Shown: positions 31,218 through 41,370 of the stretch, piece after piece
How positions within the stretch are numbered: the stretch's first letter is position 1
Layout of the letters: each line of letters opens with the position of its first letter
NCBI RefSeq assembly: GCF_000835495.1
Contig: NW_015622545.1
Span: 1,938,777-2,002,776, forward strand
From: Cladophialophora immunda
Taxonomy: Eukaryota; Ascomycota; Eurotiomycetes; Chaetothyriales; Herpotrichiellaceae
Reading direction: 5' to 3'
DNA length: 64,000 nt
Notes under the pieces: generated by a model
What the model saw: the letters and a program-made list of their open reading frames with translations, nothing else
Database searches by the model: none
What the model was told of the DNA's origin: nothing
Position numbers and translations under genes: made by a program

Positions 31218-32060
31218 ACTTGGTCAACGAAGTGGTGGAGGGGGAGAAGAGCCTGAGCGAGGTGAGGCTGAGACGAGAAGGGGGTCCGAGAGGAGAAGGA
31301 AACGAATACTACTGCAAAGAAAGGCGTCCACGAAGCCGAGAGCAAAAGAGCTCCATGCATGGACGATATGGAGTCCATTAGGTCCCATGTCACGACGCTA
31401 CTATCAAGTCGGAGAATCGCACGGACTCGAGAAGGAACCAGGTACGTAGATACGTAAATCAGTGGATGCCTACAAGCAGAGCCGCCAGAGCAGTGGGCTA
31501 GAACCACCAAAAATGGACCAGAGCCACGCAAATGGAAAAGACCATGACCTTGAGCCCGGCGCTTAACCCCCCGGGAAATATGGAAAGTGTGCAAAATCAA
31601 TCAATTTCCTGCAAGCCGCGGCAGCAGTTGGGGCATCTCATCTCAAGTCCCTCCCTACTAGGTGCCTACCTCTAGCTAAACTGAATCGACCCGGGAACCC
31701 TGATACGCAGCTAGCTGGCGATCCGCGAAGGTTGGTGAGCGTTGAACCCAATCTGCCCGGTACACTCACTGCCTTGCACCAGAGGGCCCGGCCCTGCGAG
31801 CCGAGTGCCCCTCGCCAGATTCAAGGCGGGGAATCGTCCCCGCCTGGAGATGGGTTGGCGGGGAGGGGGGGCGGGACGCCGCCCAACCCGCATCGCCACG
31901 AGCACAAGACCAAGGCAACTCGAGATCAGAAAGCGATTGGGGATTTGAGATCATTTTCTATCATTCACACGGGCGAACTAAAGGAACTAAGTGCATGACT
32001 AAATTTGAAAACTTTTGGCGTTGACGGCGGCAACGGCAAGTGACGCCCGGAGTGTGGCCC

Positions 32061-32092
<32 letters not shown>

Positions 32093-32759
32093 AGTGTCCG
32101 TAGACGACGGATGTCACACGCGGACACTGGCTACCCAATAGTAATCTCAGCGGTCCTCTAAGATATGAACAAAGTAACCGAAAGGAGGGCGTGCTTACAT
32201 GGCATTCGAGCGAGCACACAAGCGTACATGCGCAAGACTGCGAGGTTGCCATGGTGATGTTCGTTCCTTCGTGATATTAATCCTTATTTCTGTCTTTGTG
32301 CATCGTAAGAGCCCAGGCAAGCTGAGACCCAATTCAATCACGACTGTACGGAAAAGAGAGCAGTTTGTGATACGAAGTTAAAAAGAAAAGACCGCCGGAG
32401 ACATGGGACCAATGATCCCGAGAGGTCGCCCTTTGTCTCCTTCTTTCTAGATACAATCCTTCTTCGACCGGGACTTAGTCGATAAGACTAACATGCATTG
32501 AAACAGAAAACATGAATCGTTGGAGTGCAATGAAGTCGTGTATACTATTCGTAATCATCGCAAACAGACTCGACGGTCTGGATCGATGACAGCCGCATGG
32601 GCAATGCAGTTGAGTTTGATCAAAGACTAGGAAAAACATAAATGGTGACTCGAGATATCATCTTCACCGTCCAGCGAAGATTCAACAGAGGTTCTGTTGG
32701 GACCTCCCACCTCGAGACGTCGTGTCCGATCCAGTGGCAATAACAGAGATTTCCAGAGC
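31218..32759. other. Intergenic, convergent, with a GCT microsatellite
   Basis: 1.5 kb between the reductase and the leucine-rich-repeat gene. It carries the trinucleotide repeat listed below. Other frames overlap one another and resemble nothing known. Confidence 0.45.
32062..32092. repeat. (GCT)10 microsatellite
   Basis: About ten uninterrupted GCT units. Not in a credible reading frame. A likely length-variable marker. Confidence 0.9.
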
Positions 32760-33959
32760 TCAGACGCAGTTCGGATCCGGCTCGATTATTTCATCTCCAG
32801 AACCGGTGGGTGGGGTTGTGAAGCGTCGGAAACGAAGATACGGGAGTGGCGAAGGTTCGTTGTCACAATTTTGCAAGGTCGCGGAAAAGGCTCGACAGCC
32901 ATAGATTGCCTGGTCAAAATCGCCATCGTTGTCAGGATCAGTGGTGTTCTCAACAAGAACACGACCGTCCGGAAGGGTAACTTGTCGCACCTGGGGACGC
33001 TTGAGAGCCAGATATTGCAATAGTGAGGAGGAAGAGACGGATGTCGAATCTCGAAAAGACAAAACTTGGAATGCAGTAGTCTTATCGAGGTCTCCAGCAC
33101 CTTTTCCCGGGATATCAAGGACGGAGTCGAGCCAATTCAGGTCGTCCAATGATCCAAGCGACAGCGAGGTACAGCTTTCGAGAGCCAGGGTCCTCAACTT
33201 GGCCGGACGCGGAGCGTCTGGGTCAATGTGGTCACCGGCGTTGGATCGGTAGTAGGTACCCAGCCACTGGACGAACTCAGCATCGACTCCGGCCACATGA
33301 TGCAGCCTCAAGTCGACCAAGCCTGGGTTGGACTCGATCCACTTCTGCAACTGAGTACGATCGATGCCAGAACGTTGCAAGGTCATCTTCTTCAACTTCT
33401 TCAAGCGCAAATTGGCCGCGTGCTCCTCGCCAATGCCACCAAAGGCGTCCCAGATAGTAGTCGGCTCGAGAAAGTCTGGATGAACCCAGTATTTCAGGGG
33501 CAGACATGGGTCATTGATATAGGGGTGACAGAAGCCGAGACGGAGTTCTTCAAGGTCGGCGAAGTTCGTGGCCAGCAACTTGGTCAGTTCGGGTAACATG
33601 ATGTCCCACATATAAAGACTCAGGGACCGTAAGTTGGCTGAGTTCTGCGCCGAAAGAACAGAACAGGCTTTATGGTTTTGAAGGCGAATAAGTCGGATGC
33701 AATGTCGAAGGGCGATGGCTTGGATTTTTTCTTCAATGTCTCTCCTGGGTGGTCTTCTTCTAGCAGGGAAGACTGGCCGTGGCAGTGTTGCCTCAACAGC
33801 TTGTTGCTTGACGTTTGGGTCATCGTCCTCGTAATCAAAGCCATAGTCGGGCTCGGCGTCGTCGAGAAAGCTAAATCCTGTCCGTGGAGAGGCGAGAAAC
33901 GCCAGAATGCCGTGGAGGTTACCAGAAAATACGGCGAGCTGTAGCTCTTGAGTCGCCAT
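32760..33959 (-). CDS. Leucine-rich-repeat protein, F-box-LRR-like
   Basis: Single-exon frame of 399 aa from an ATG at 33957-33959. Starting near residue 105, leucine-rich segments recur with spacing typical of irregular LRRs: NLRSLSLYMWDIMLPELTKLL, DLEELRLGF, LKKLKKMTLQRSG, NPGLVDLRLHHVAG and KLRTLALESCTSLSLGSL. An acidic N-terminus (DDAEPDYGFDYEDDD) precedes them. Such proteins in fungi usually carry an N-terminal F-box and act as ubiquitin-ligase adaptors. I do not see an F-box here, so either it is absent or an upstream exon has been missed in the 34-35 kb gap. No catalytic residues apply. Confidence is high that it is a gene and moderate for the class. Confidence 0.7.
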   Translation of the reverse strand: MATQELQLAVFSGNLHGILAFLASPRTGFSFLDDAEPDYGFDYEDDDPNVKQQAVEATLPRPVFPARRRPPRRDIEEKIQAIALRHCIRLIRLQNHKACSVLSAQNSANLRSLSLYMWDIMLPELTKLLATNFADLEELRLGFCHPYINDPCLPLKYWVHPDFLEPTTIWDAFGGIGEEHAANLRLKKLKKMTLQRSGIDRTQLQKWIESNPGLVDLRLHHVAGVDAEFVQWLGTYYRSNAGDHIDPDAPRPAKLRTLALESCTSLSLGSLDDLNWLDSVLDIPGKGAGDLDKTTAFQVLSFRDSTSVSSSSLLQYLALKRPQVRQVTLPDGRVLVENTTDPDNDGDFDQAIYGCRAFSATLQNCDNEPSPLPYLRFRRFTTPPTGSGDEIIEPDPNCV

Positions 33960-35875
33960 GATTGCTGCGTTTTGGTATTGCTCGGATGTTAGAAGAAGAG
34001 TTGCAATGGGAAGATGGGAGGAGACTTCTGTAGGACTTCAGGTGGGAAGTGTTATATGGGAGGAAGAATCTCGCCGGACCATGAAACGATGGATGGAGAA
34101 TCTTAAATAACTAGAAGGATGAGGGTCAGTAGAGACTATATAATATTCGCGCGCAGCGAGGAGGTCCGTGATAATCGCACATGCCAACCGAGACTGGGTG
34201 TCGTCAAATGATGCCGACAACAATTCAACAGCTGAACTGCAAACTAAGAATCCCGAGGGGCCAGCTTGTAAGGCCGCTCTCGAGAAGTTGACAGCTCGTA
34301 TGTGGACAGAAAAATGAGTACCCTGTAACCAACGCAAGGCGACGAAATGAGGTTTTCAGCCAGACGGATCGTGAGTTGGAATAGCGTGGAGTAGCCCAAG
34401 AGAGGGGGAAATGCTTGGGTGGTCCTACCGTCCATGCCCCAGAAAGGGTCGATGATGGACTGATTTTTGGATTGCGACCTCGTTGGCTGCTGGTCTGAAG
34501 GTCGTGGAGAATCTGACCTGGATCAGTCCAAATCATCATGATTCGCAATTCTGCCTCCTTTTTCGTGTCTTAGTGTCTGATACTTTGGATATCACTCCCA
34601 CGAGAACAAGGGCCGAGTTAGCCAGGAGGCTAGTATGGAGAAGATCAAGATTTGGTTAGCGAACCAGCTGACAAGCCGTCATGGAGGAGGTTGTAAGTGT
34701 CGGGGTCGCTTAGATGTTCCAGCACTAGGTGGCAGCACCGGACAGGTCTTCTTTGGCCACGGACGAAGACCAGCCGAATACTCGAAAAATCTGTATTGGG
34801 CATGACTTGGATATTCTGGCGGGAACCGGTATGCACGGATGAGTGCAGTGAAGACAGGTATCTCGATGGATATGATAGGACACCCAAACTTGAGTTTTGG
34901 CGCTTGAGCCAGAAGCGAGTGAGCAGCAAACTACTCTAGCTGCAGGGTCCTGCAGCGTCGAAAGTGATGACGGCAATGATTGAGAAAAGTTAATCGGCAG
35001 ATTGGCTAGTGGGAGGAAAAAAGAAATGGGTCGATCAGTAATGGGGATCGACCTCAGCCCTGGTTGCAAATCCTTGACTGTTTGCTCGTTTCTCTGACCC
35101 TAAGCTTGATCTGGTAGAGGAGTAGAATGGGAGCAGGGGGCAGGTAGGCTAAATCTCAGGAGAAAGGGACTCGAGAGAGAGTCGAGGGAGAGGGGAAATG
35201 TGAGAGAGAGAGAGAGAAGACAAGGGAGCACGGGGAGGAAGGGAGGAGAGGAGGGCGATGTAGGAGGTGGAGGAGGAGGCGAGGAGTGAGCGAGTGATGT
35301 GGTGAATTGAGTTTGAGAGGTAGTTGATTTGATTGGTCGTTGGAATCTCAACTGACGCTAAAACGCGACCTAAAGTCCATTAAACATAAATGCCCAGAGT
35401 TCCCCGCCCTGGGCCCCGGAATAACGTCGACCCGGCATATGCTGGCCCCCCTCGAAGGGTGAGACGCTGCGAGAGTCTCGTCACTCCTCCAACTATACTG
35501 GCTGATCCAGCAAGACACTAGACGCTACAGATACAGTCCCCCGCATGATGGTGATATTGGGCCCTTCAATGGCCTGATCGACAAGCGAGAAAGGCACTGC
35601 GGCGGCGACTGCAACGGCAGCTGGGCCACCAGCTCAGCTGCTGCTGCAACAGCCACAATTGATATCAGATCGTCCATGCTGCATCATTGACTATTTGACT
35701 TTCACCTGCTTGCTAACTAGACTCGTTCAGTAGATGCAGACCTTGGTGTAACAATGATTTGGCTTCCTGCCTGGTCCGGTCCGGGCTCTTCAAACAACAG
35801 ACTTTGTCTTCAATTTGGTTCGTACCACATCACATCACCATCCAGACCAATCCCACCGTCCCTCGACTCCCCTGT
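33960..35875. other. Intergenic, purine-rich tract
   Basis: 1.9 kb between two minus-strand genes. A long purine-rich run (GAGAGA and GGAGG motifs) spans about 35110-35290; its minus-strand frame is Ser/Pro/Leu-rich low complexity, not a gene. I searched for an F-box exon belonging to the preceding LRR gene and found none I can support. Confidence 0.45.
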
Positions 35876-38800
35876 TCACAAGTTCAACCAGATGTCTTCG
35901 TCGGCAAGTTCCTTCTCCTCTTCGCTGGCCACCGGCCGATCCACTTCATGCCCTCCTTGGTTTGCTGTAACGGCTGCCGCCCTTTGAGCAGCCACTGTAG
36001 CGCAGATCTCTGCAACCGCCTTCAAATGGACCTTGCGAGACTCGACCACCCGTGCCCAATACGAGCGCCATCTCCTCTGTATCGTCACGGCCGCTCTCAC
36101 TCTTTTGGTCGGATTGAGAAGTCGAGAGCATAGGAATGCCAATGCAGCCACCACAAAGTCCCGGCCGAAAATGTGCGCACGGTGGCGAGACGCATCTGAC
36201 TGGGCGAAAAGCATTGCAAACTCCTCACTGCATCCGAGACATCTCAGCCGCTCAGTGAGCGAGCGACCCATTCGCGGCCCGACGTCATCAACGAGATACC
36301 CTTCGTATTCCTCAACAATAGCCTGGAAAACCCGTCCATCCGTGAAGCTTGTGGTCAAATTGGTCACCCGGATCCCTTCTTTGCTGGCAATGGCTTGTGC
36401 CCATGCCTTCAATAGGACCGTGTGTCGCGCATGACCATCTTCATCCGGTAGCAGGTCGAAGTAGTCGTTTTCGTAACTGCTGGGGCTTGTGCGGCACAGT
36501 CTCTTGATTTCACGTTCAATATCGTCCCAGTCGACTAGACCGCCAAGTCCCCACTTGCTGGTCAGGCCCCAAAGCAGCCTGACAGTCTTTTCTCTGAATC
36601 CATCTACAATGTCTTCTGCTTTGACAGATTCTGCCAATGTCCTTACCCCCTTGACTCCTTGTATTGCGCTCAGTGCAATCTGCGCATTGTACAGTTTCGT
36701 CGCACGGCCCGGACAGGGATATTTGAGATGTTGAGACAATGGCCAGTTGTGGTCCCCTTCGGTCAATGACAACTGTTCTCCGGTGGGCAAAAGGATACTG
36801 GAAGTTGAACCCGAATCGTGCACGCGCTCGAGAGACGGTGCCGCTGAGGGATATAGGAGAAGTTCGACAAGTCTTGTCAGGCGGACCCCGTCCCGCAAGT
36901 CGATCGCCAGATTTTCCATCTTGTACGAGTATTCCGCAAGAGGATGTTGTGTGTGTATGACCACATACCCAATATGCGTCAAGGCTCGAACTGGGTCCCC
37001 AGCGTTGGGATTGAGCATCTGGAAAAGTGCATTGACAACACTCACAGATGTCTTGTACGATGAGCATGGTTGGAATAGGCACGTGCTCGCAACCGGGCTT
37101 AGGGCAGCTTTCGCCGTATCCAGAAGCTTGATGAGCATCAGACTCCGAAGAAGAGTGCGCTGATATGACCATGAAGGGCGATCCGTGGATGCCTCATCCG
37201 GCTGTCCATCTTCATTTCGAAGCAGGAAGGTCTCGATAAACTGTTGCAAGGTACGTCGGTTGACAATGTGTCCACTGTCGATGCTGGGGCGCACTGACGA
37301 AGACGCGGTCCCACAACTCAAGCACCGCCGACCAACAACAACCTCAAGCGCCGAGCGGAGACACGGAAGTTCATACGTATCGAGCCACAAATCCGTGAAC
37401 GCCTTTCGCTTTCCTAGGTCGGTACTGAGTCTCACAGCACTTGTAAGAACGTCCCTGGGCACACTGAGCGCACCATATAGCAAGGCTGCCTGAAGTCTTT
37501 TGTAAAGCATGGCATTTTTCGGGTCGCCATATCTCTCAAGCAACTCGAGCCTCAGCATGTCATCTTCCACTGGCAAGGATAACGGGGCAGATGCTCCAAA
37601 GAGGTTGTTGACAAGTTGCGTGATGGCGATCTCTTGGTGGTTTAACCAATTGTCCTCGTACATCGCAGGGTCGACAAGGTCTTCAGTGATCACAGGAAAC
37701 GATTCACTGGGTGACGGAGGATCCACCTTCGGGATAACAAATCGACTGGGGACTGACGGCTTCCTGGTAAGGGATTCACGCTCCAATGCACCGTGGCCTG
37801 ACTTTGGCTCTATATTCTCCGACTTGGGTTTTCGACCCGGGCGACTGGTCTTCAACCGTGGTCCTGCATTCCAGCTCGGCTTCGTGCTGGCGCCCTGAGC
37901 GGGACTTTCGGGCTTGACTTTCCTCGAAAAGCTCGCTGCGGGTTCGTAGGACGACGAAGCTCGTGGTTGCGGGTTGACTTTATGCTCAAGCAGAGGACAT
38001 GCAGCCTCCGGATCTTTGCCTCGTCCCTCGAGCCTAGCTCGCCCTTTCCCAGCTTTCGCTTCCTTGCCCAACATTTCATTCTCACCCGGGGGGATGTTCT
38101 CCTTACCACCGCCTTGACCCCAGCGATCTACCATCACTGTGCTTTCTTGGAGGGGTCTGGTCGTGACCTGCAACGGCCGTCGCTTTGGAGACATTGCGCC
38201 TTTTGCCTTCGCTGGGCCTCTCTTCTTCGCGACCATCTGCGCAACAATCCCCGTTAATTCGACATCTGGCTTGCTTGATCGTTCTACAGTCCCCGATGTC
38301 GATGTTAATCCCGGAGAAGTCTTCACCGCTGGATCAAGATTCCTGACAGGGCTGAAGATGCCCATGTACATGCTTGGCATCGTAGTGTCCTCGGTCGGGA
38401 TGTAGATCGTAGCCCGTCGCGCTGGCTTGAGCGTAATTGTTGAATCGATCATGGGGAGAGCAATGGTGTCTTCAGGTAGTGATGGCAGCGGTTCGGCAGA
38501 TGATGATGCTCCCTCGGCTTTGTTTGCCATTGGTCGTCTTGGAGCTCGACTAAGTCTCGTCGAAGCACTGCCCCGCTTCGGAACCTGGTGCTGTGCAGTG
38601 CCGGAAGCATCGTCCGCTGAAGCAACAGCGAGAGCAGCCGTTGAGGACATGGGTATAGTACAAGCAGCTCCAACGGCGGCTCGTTTTTTTGGTCGCTGCG
38701 GCGGTTGAGACATCGCAGCCCTCCTCCTGGCGCCTACTTTCAGCGGGTTATCCTTGTTACCATTGCCATCTTCACTGGTGTTGTTACTGCCTCGTCCATC

Positions 38801-39094
38801 GCCACCTCGTGAAGCCACAATTTGAGCCCTGTCCTCGTGGATCGTGAAGACCATGCCGTCCTGCTGTCGTCTGCGTCGCGGTTTAGCATTCTTCAGAATG
38901 CCGGGGGCAGGTGCTGCAAAAGCGGACGTATATTCAATGTTGGCCGTTGTGTCATCGCTTGGAGACGACGAGAGTGAGGCTCGGTCGAGTTGACGGTGGT
39001 GTTGATTGTGACGTTGTTGTGTTTGCGCTGGGACATCTGCGTAGAGCGGAACTGGGCATGGCGTGCCAGCAACGGTCGCGGGTGGAGGCAGCAT
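35876..39094 (-). CDS. ASPM/Sha1-like protein, calponin-homology and IQ motifs
   Basis: Fungal relative of abnormal-spindle proteins, expected to bind calmodulin and act at spindle or spindle-pole microtubules. Single exon. I start at the ATG at 39092-39094 (MLPPPATVAGTPCPVPLYAD), because the longer frame would need a GTG start; length is 1072 aa. Residues about 1-560 are disordered and basic/Ser/Pro-rich, with ANIEYTSAFAAP near 45-60. A helical region follows (about 570-700). The calponin-homology-like segment includes AEYSYKMENLAIDLRDGVRL and RLVELLLYP near 720-745, and continues to about 900 (VDWDDIERE). An IQ motif, AAVTIQRRWRSYW, lies near residue 1003. The C-terminus ends in an acidic stretch (EEEKELADEDIWLNL). 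Compared with animal ASPM there is one IQ region instead of many, normal for fungi. Assignment to the family is firm; the cellular role is by analogy. Confidence 0.88.
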   Translation of the reverse strand: MLPPPATVAGTPCPVPLYADVPAQTQQRHNQHHRQLDRASLSSSPSDDTTANIEYTSAFAAPAPGILKNAKPRRRRQQDGMVFTIHEDRAQIVASRGGDGRGSNNTSEDGNGNKDNPLKVGARRRAAMSQPPQRPKKRAAVGAACTIPMSSTAALAVASADDASGTAQHQVPKRGSASTRLSRAPRRPMANKAEGASSSAEPLPSLPEDTIALPMIDSTITLKPARRATIYIPTEDTTMPSMYMGIFSPVRNLDPAVKTSPGLTSTSGTVERSSKPDVELTGIVAQMVAKKRGPAKAKGAMSPKRRPLQVTTRPLQESTVMVDRWGQGGGKENIPPGENEMLGKEAKAGKGRARLEGRGKDPEAACPLLEHKVNPQPRASSSYEPAASFSRKVKPESPAQGASTKPSWNAGPRLKTSRPGRKPKSENIEPKSGHGALERESLTRKPSVPSRFVIPKVDPPSPSESFPVITEDLVDPAMYEDNWLNHQEIAITQLVNNLFGASAPLSLPVEDDMLRLELLERYGDPKNAMLYKRLQAALLYGALSVPRDVLTSAVRLSTDLGKRKAFTDLWLDTYELPCLRSALEVVVGRRCLSCGTASSSVRPSIDSGHIVNRRTLQQFIETFLLRNEDGQPDEASTDRPSWSYQRTLLRSLMLIKLLDTAKAALSPVASTCLFQPCSSYKTSVSVVNALFQMLNPNAGDPVRALTHIGYVVIHTQHPLAEYSYKMENLAIDLRDGVRLTRLVELLLYPSAAPSLERVHDSGSTSSILLPTGEQLSLTEGDHNWPLSQHLKYPCPGRATKLYNAQIALSAIQGVKGVRTLAESVKAEDIVDGFREKTVRLLWGLTSKWGLGGLVDWDDIEREIKRLCRTSPSSYENDYFDLLPDEDGHARHTVLLKAWAQAIASKEGIRVTNLTTSFTDGRVFQAIVEEYEGYLVDDVGPRMGRSLTERLRCLGCSEEFAMLFAQSDASRHRAHIFGRDFVVAALAFLCSRLLNPTKRVRAAVTIQRRWRSYWARVVESRKVHLKAVAEICATVAAQRAAAVTANQGGHEVDRPVASEEEKELADEDIWLNL

Positions 39095-39621
39095 TGCTGA
39101 GAGTCGAGCTCTTGTGTTCTCCCACGAGATACAATTACATTTCTTCAGCACATGGGTTTTGTTGCCATGGTCCGATGGCGATGGAGGGCAGCTCTTGGAA
39201 AAGTCGGTTGAGACGCGTTACAAGCGGGCGCGACGCGTGAATGAGGCCGAGAAAACGGTCCCCCAAAAACTGCCACCCCGGCGCTTGTGGTGAGGGGCAA
39301 CCGCTACAAACCGTCCCTAACAAATTAGCTATATCAAGAGAAACTCAAATTCGTCTGGGAACAGCATGTCTTTCCTCGTTGTTGGAAGTGCGCACACTTC
39401 GCAGAATGTTATGTACATCTATATCGAAACCCATAGACCGTGCTGCCCGCTTCTGCGCATGCCCAAGCCCACGCCGTCGCTATGCATACCTACAATCAGA
39501 GTGCCATCTGTACACCAGATGCCACGTACCGCAAAGTCCTGCGCCAATTCATGCAAAAGTGAGTCCTCAATGTCCTTGCCACCAAAACTCCACTCATGAG
39601 GGTGAAATGGGAGGAGCTATC
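39095..39621. other. Intergenic between ASPM-like gene and ero1
   Basis: Promoter side of the ASPM-like gene and 3' flank of ero1 (both minus). I see no gene or strong motif. Confidence 0.45.
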
Positions 39622-41370
39622 CTACAGCTCGTCCCGGCTTGGGAAGTGAAAATCCCATGACCGGTCCGGCACCGGCAGTCCCAACCAGAAATTCCACAAC
39701 CGATTCATTTCCATGATGAAAATCGCGCCGAACTTGAAAGGCAGCTCGAACCAAGACCGAAGAACCATCTTGTATGCGCGCCAGACGAGATCGAGCTCGG
39801 TCCAGAACGCTTCGGCGATTGAATTCCCCTGCGGCTGCTCATGTGAGGCTTTGCTGTCCAAATCATCGTACAAGTCGTCAAAGTCTGTGATGTCTTCGGT
39901 ATTCTCGGTATCGACCGAGTCAGCCTTGCTATCAGTCTTTGCAGACGGTGGAAGCGGGCCTTGGATGTCCAGCACACTCATATCTCCAGTGTTGAGAGCG
40001 GTGCGGAACTTTTGGATTGCATCCAGACTGTGACTGAGACGCCCAAGGGTATTGACCAATGCCACCAACTCTGTTCTCCTCAAATGCGGATTTTCCCCGT
40101 TCTTGTTCTCATCATACTCAAAAAGAACTTTCAAGGCAGCACCATAACCAGCGGTTTGAAGCTTTCCCCAAAGCCTGCATTTGTCGCATCCAACGCAATC
40201 CATCAACCTGGACACGTTACGGAACCGGTTGCGGAAGTCATCCTTGAGCACCATGACCGAAGGGTCTTGAAACATGACGGATTCATCGAAGGTGTGCGGA
40301 CCAGATGCTGCTGTGTCTGCGAGCGCGAGGACCTTCTGTTTGGTTTGGAAATCCTGGTCGGGATCGCCAGAACAGAAAGTGTAGGATTCCAGGTGTTTCC
40401 TCAACTTTGCGACCGCGCGTGTCAGGATGGCGTAGTTGAAGTAGATGTTGGAGATGCGTTCGGGGTACTTGTGCAGCCGTTCCTTGTAGCAGTCAAGGTT
40501 GTGGACCCATTCGCCAGTGGTTTGATTGAAGAACTCCCAGCAAATATGTGTGGAGATGGAGGCGTGCATGCCGCTGACGATGCGATAGAACGCCCGTTGT
40601 TCGAGACATTCGTCGTCGAGGGGGTACAGGTCGTCCGAATCGTCCACATGTTGCCGCCCATACTCTTGGAAGATGTTCTTTAGACTCTGCGCGGCTTGGA
40701 GGGGTTTCGGTTTCAAAGAGGCATGTCTCGGAGACTTGGGAGTGAAGCAATTCTCCTTGTAGATGGCATCCCAGACTTGTCGAGCACCGAGTCCTGAGTA
40801 GCCGGTGTATCGTTCGGTGTTGTTGACAAGACTGACGTAGTCTCCTTTGGCTGCTGCGCCTTCGTCTTCGCGGACGCAGTAATCTCGTTGGTCGCATTCG
40901 TCGTCCTCCTCTAGCACACAACTTTCATCCACGTTCTCGCCCAACTGATATTGCAGCGGGCGGTCTTTTGGCCTTTCTCGCTGCAGGGCAATCCCCGGAT
41001 GTTTCGCCCTCGCACCCTCCAGTTTACTCAACTCCGCGGCTCGCCAGATTGGTGGTATGTCACTTTCATCTTCTATTGTCTCCACGGCGCACGCCCGGTT
41101 GCCGCACATGGAATTCTCATCGGTCCAAAAGGGACAGGCCTTGTTGTAGAGGTTTAATCGGTAGTAGGCGAAGAAGTCGGTGTGCTGGGTCAAGTCGTCT
41201 AACGAAGGGTAAAGGTTGGCGTTGAGCCGCTCGAGGTCTGAGTAGGAGGTGCAGGCATCAGTCACGATTGAGTTGGGATCTATGGCGCATTGAGACTCGG
41301 CTTGCACGCAGGGCGGGTGCAAGAAGAAGTAGAAGGCAAGGAAAAACTGCGAGGCACGTTGCAGACGCAT
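39622..41370 (-). CDS. ero1: Ero1, endoplasmic reticulum thiol oxidase
   Basis: FAD-linked oxidase that passes oxidising equivalents to protein disulfide isomerase for disulfide formation in the ER lumen. Single exon. I choose the ATG at 41368-41370, whose product opens with a signal peptide (MRLQRASQFFLAFYFFL... ending near CVQA); the 14 codons upstream look like leader. Length is 582 aa. The shuttle cysteine pair CGNRAC sits near residues 90-95; the active-site CxxCxxC (CVGCDKC) near 391-397, followed by RLWGKLQTAGYG, an FAD-contact segment. The GYSGLGARQVW block is also typical. All redox cysteines are present. A mildly hydrophobic segment near the C-terminus (FGAIFIMEMNRLWNFWLGLP) may help membrane association, as in yeast Ero1. 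An unfolded-protein-response element would be expected in the upstream gap, but I found no clear one. Confidence 0.96.
   Translation of the reverse strand: MRLQRASQFFLAFYFFLHPPCVQAESQCAIDPNSIVTDACTSYSDLERLNANLYPSLDDLTQHTDFFAYYRLNLYNKACPFWTDENSMCGNRACAVETIEDESDIPPIWRAAELSKLEGARAKHPGIALQRERPKDRPLQYQLGENVDESCVLEEDDECDQRDYCVREDEGAAAKGDYVSLVNNTERYTGYSGLGARQVWDAIYKENCFTPKSPRHASLKPKPLQAAQSLKNIFQEYGRQHVDDSDDLYPLDDECLEQRAFYRIVSGMHASISTHICWEFFNQTTGEWVHNLDCYKERLHKYPERISNIYFNYAILTRAVAKLRKHLESYTFCSGDPDQDFQTKQKVLALADTAASGPHTFDESVMFQDPSVMVLKDDFRNRFRNVSRLMDCVGCDKCRLWGKLQTAGYGAALKVLFEYDENKNGENPHLRRTELVALVNTLGRLSHSLDAIQKFRTALNTGDMSVLDIQGPLPPSAKTDSKADSVDTENTEDITDFDDLYDDLDSKASHEQPQGNSIAEAFWTELDLVWRAYKMVLRSWFELPFKFGAIFIMEMNRLWNFWLGLPVPDRSWDFHFPSRDEL

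Noticed and set aside
31732..31998. Short Pro/Arg-rich frame
   Set aside because: Overlapping frames in three registers around GC-rich DNA; no gene support.
35100..35351. Ser/Pro/Leu-rich minus-strand frame
   Set aside because: It is the translation of a purine-rich low-complexity tract.
39094..39151. Longer start for the ASPM-like gene
   Set aside because: The extra 19 codons would need a GTG start, and the family's N-terminus aligns with the downstream ATG.
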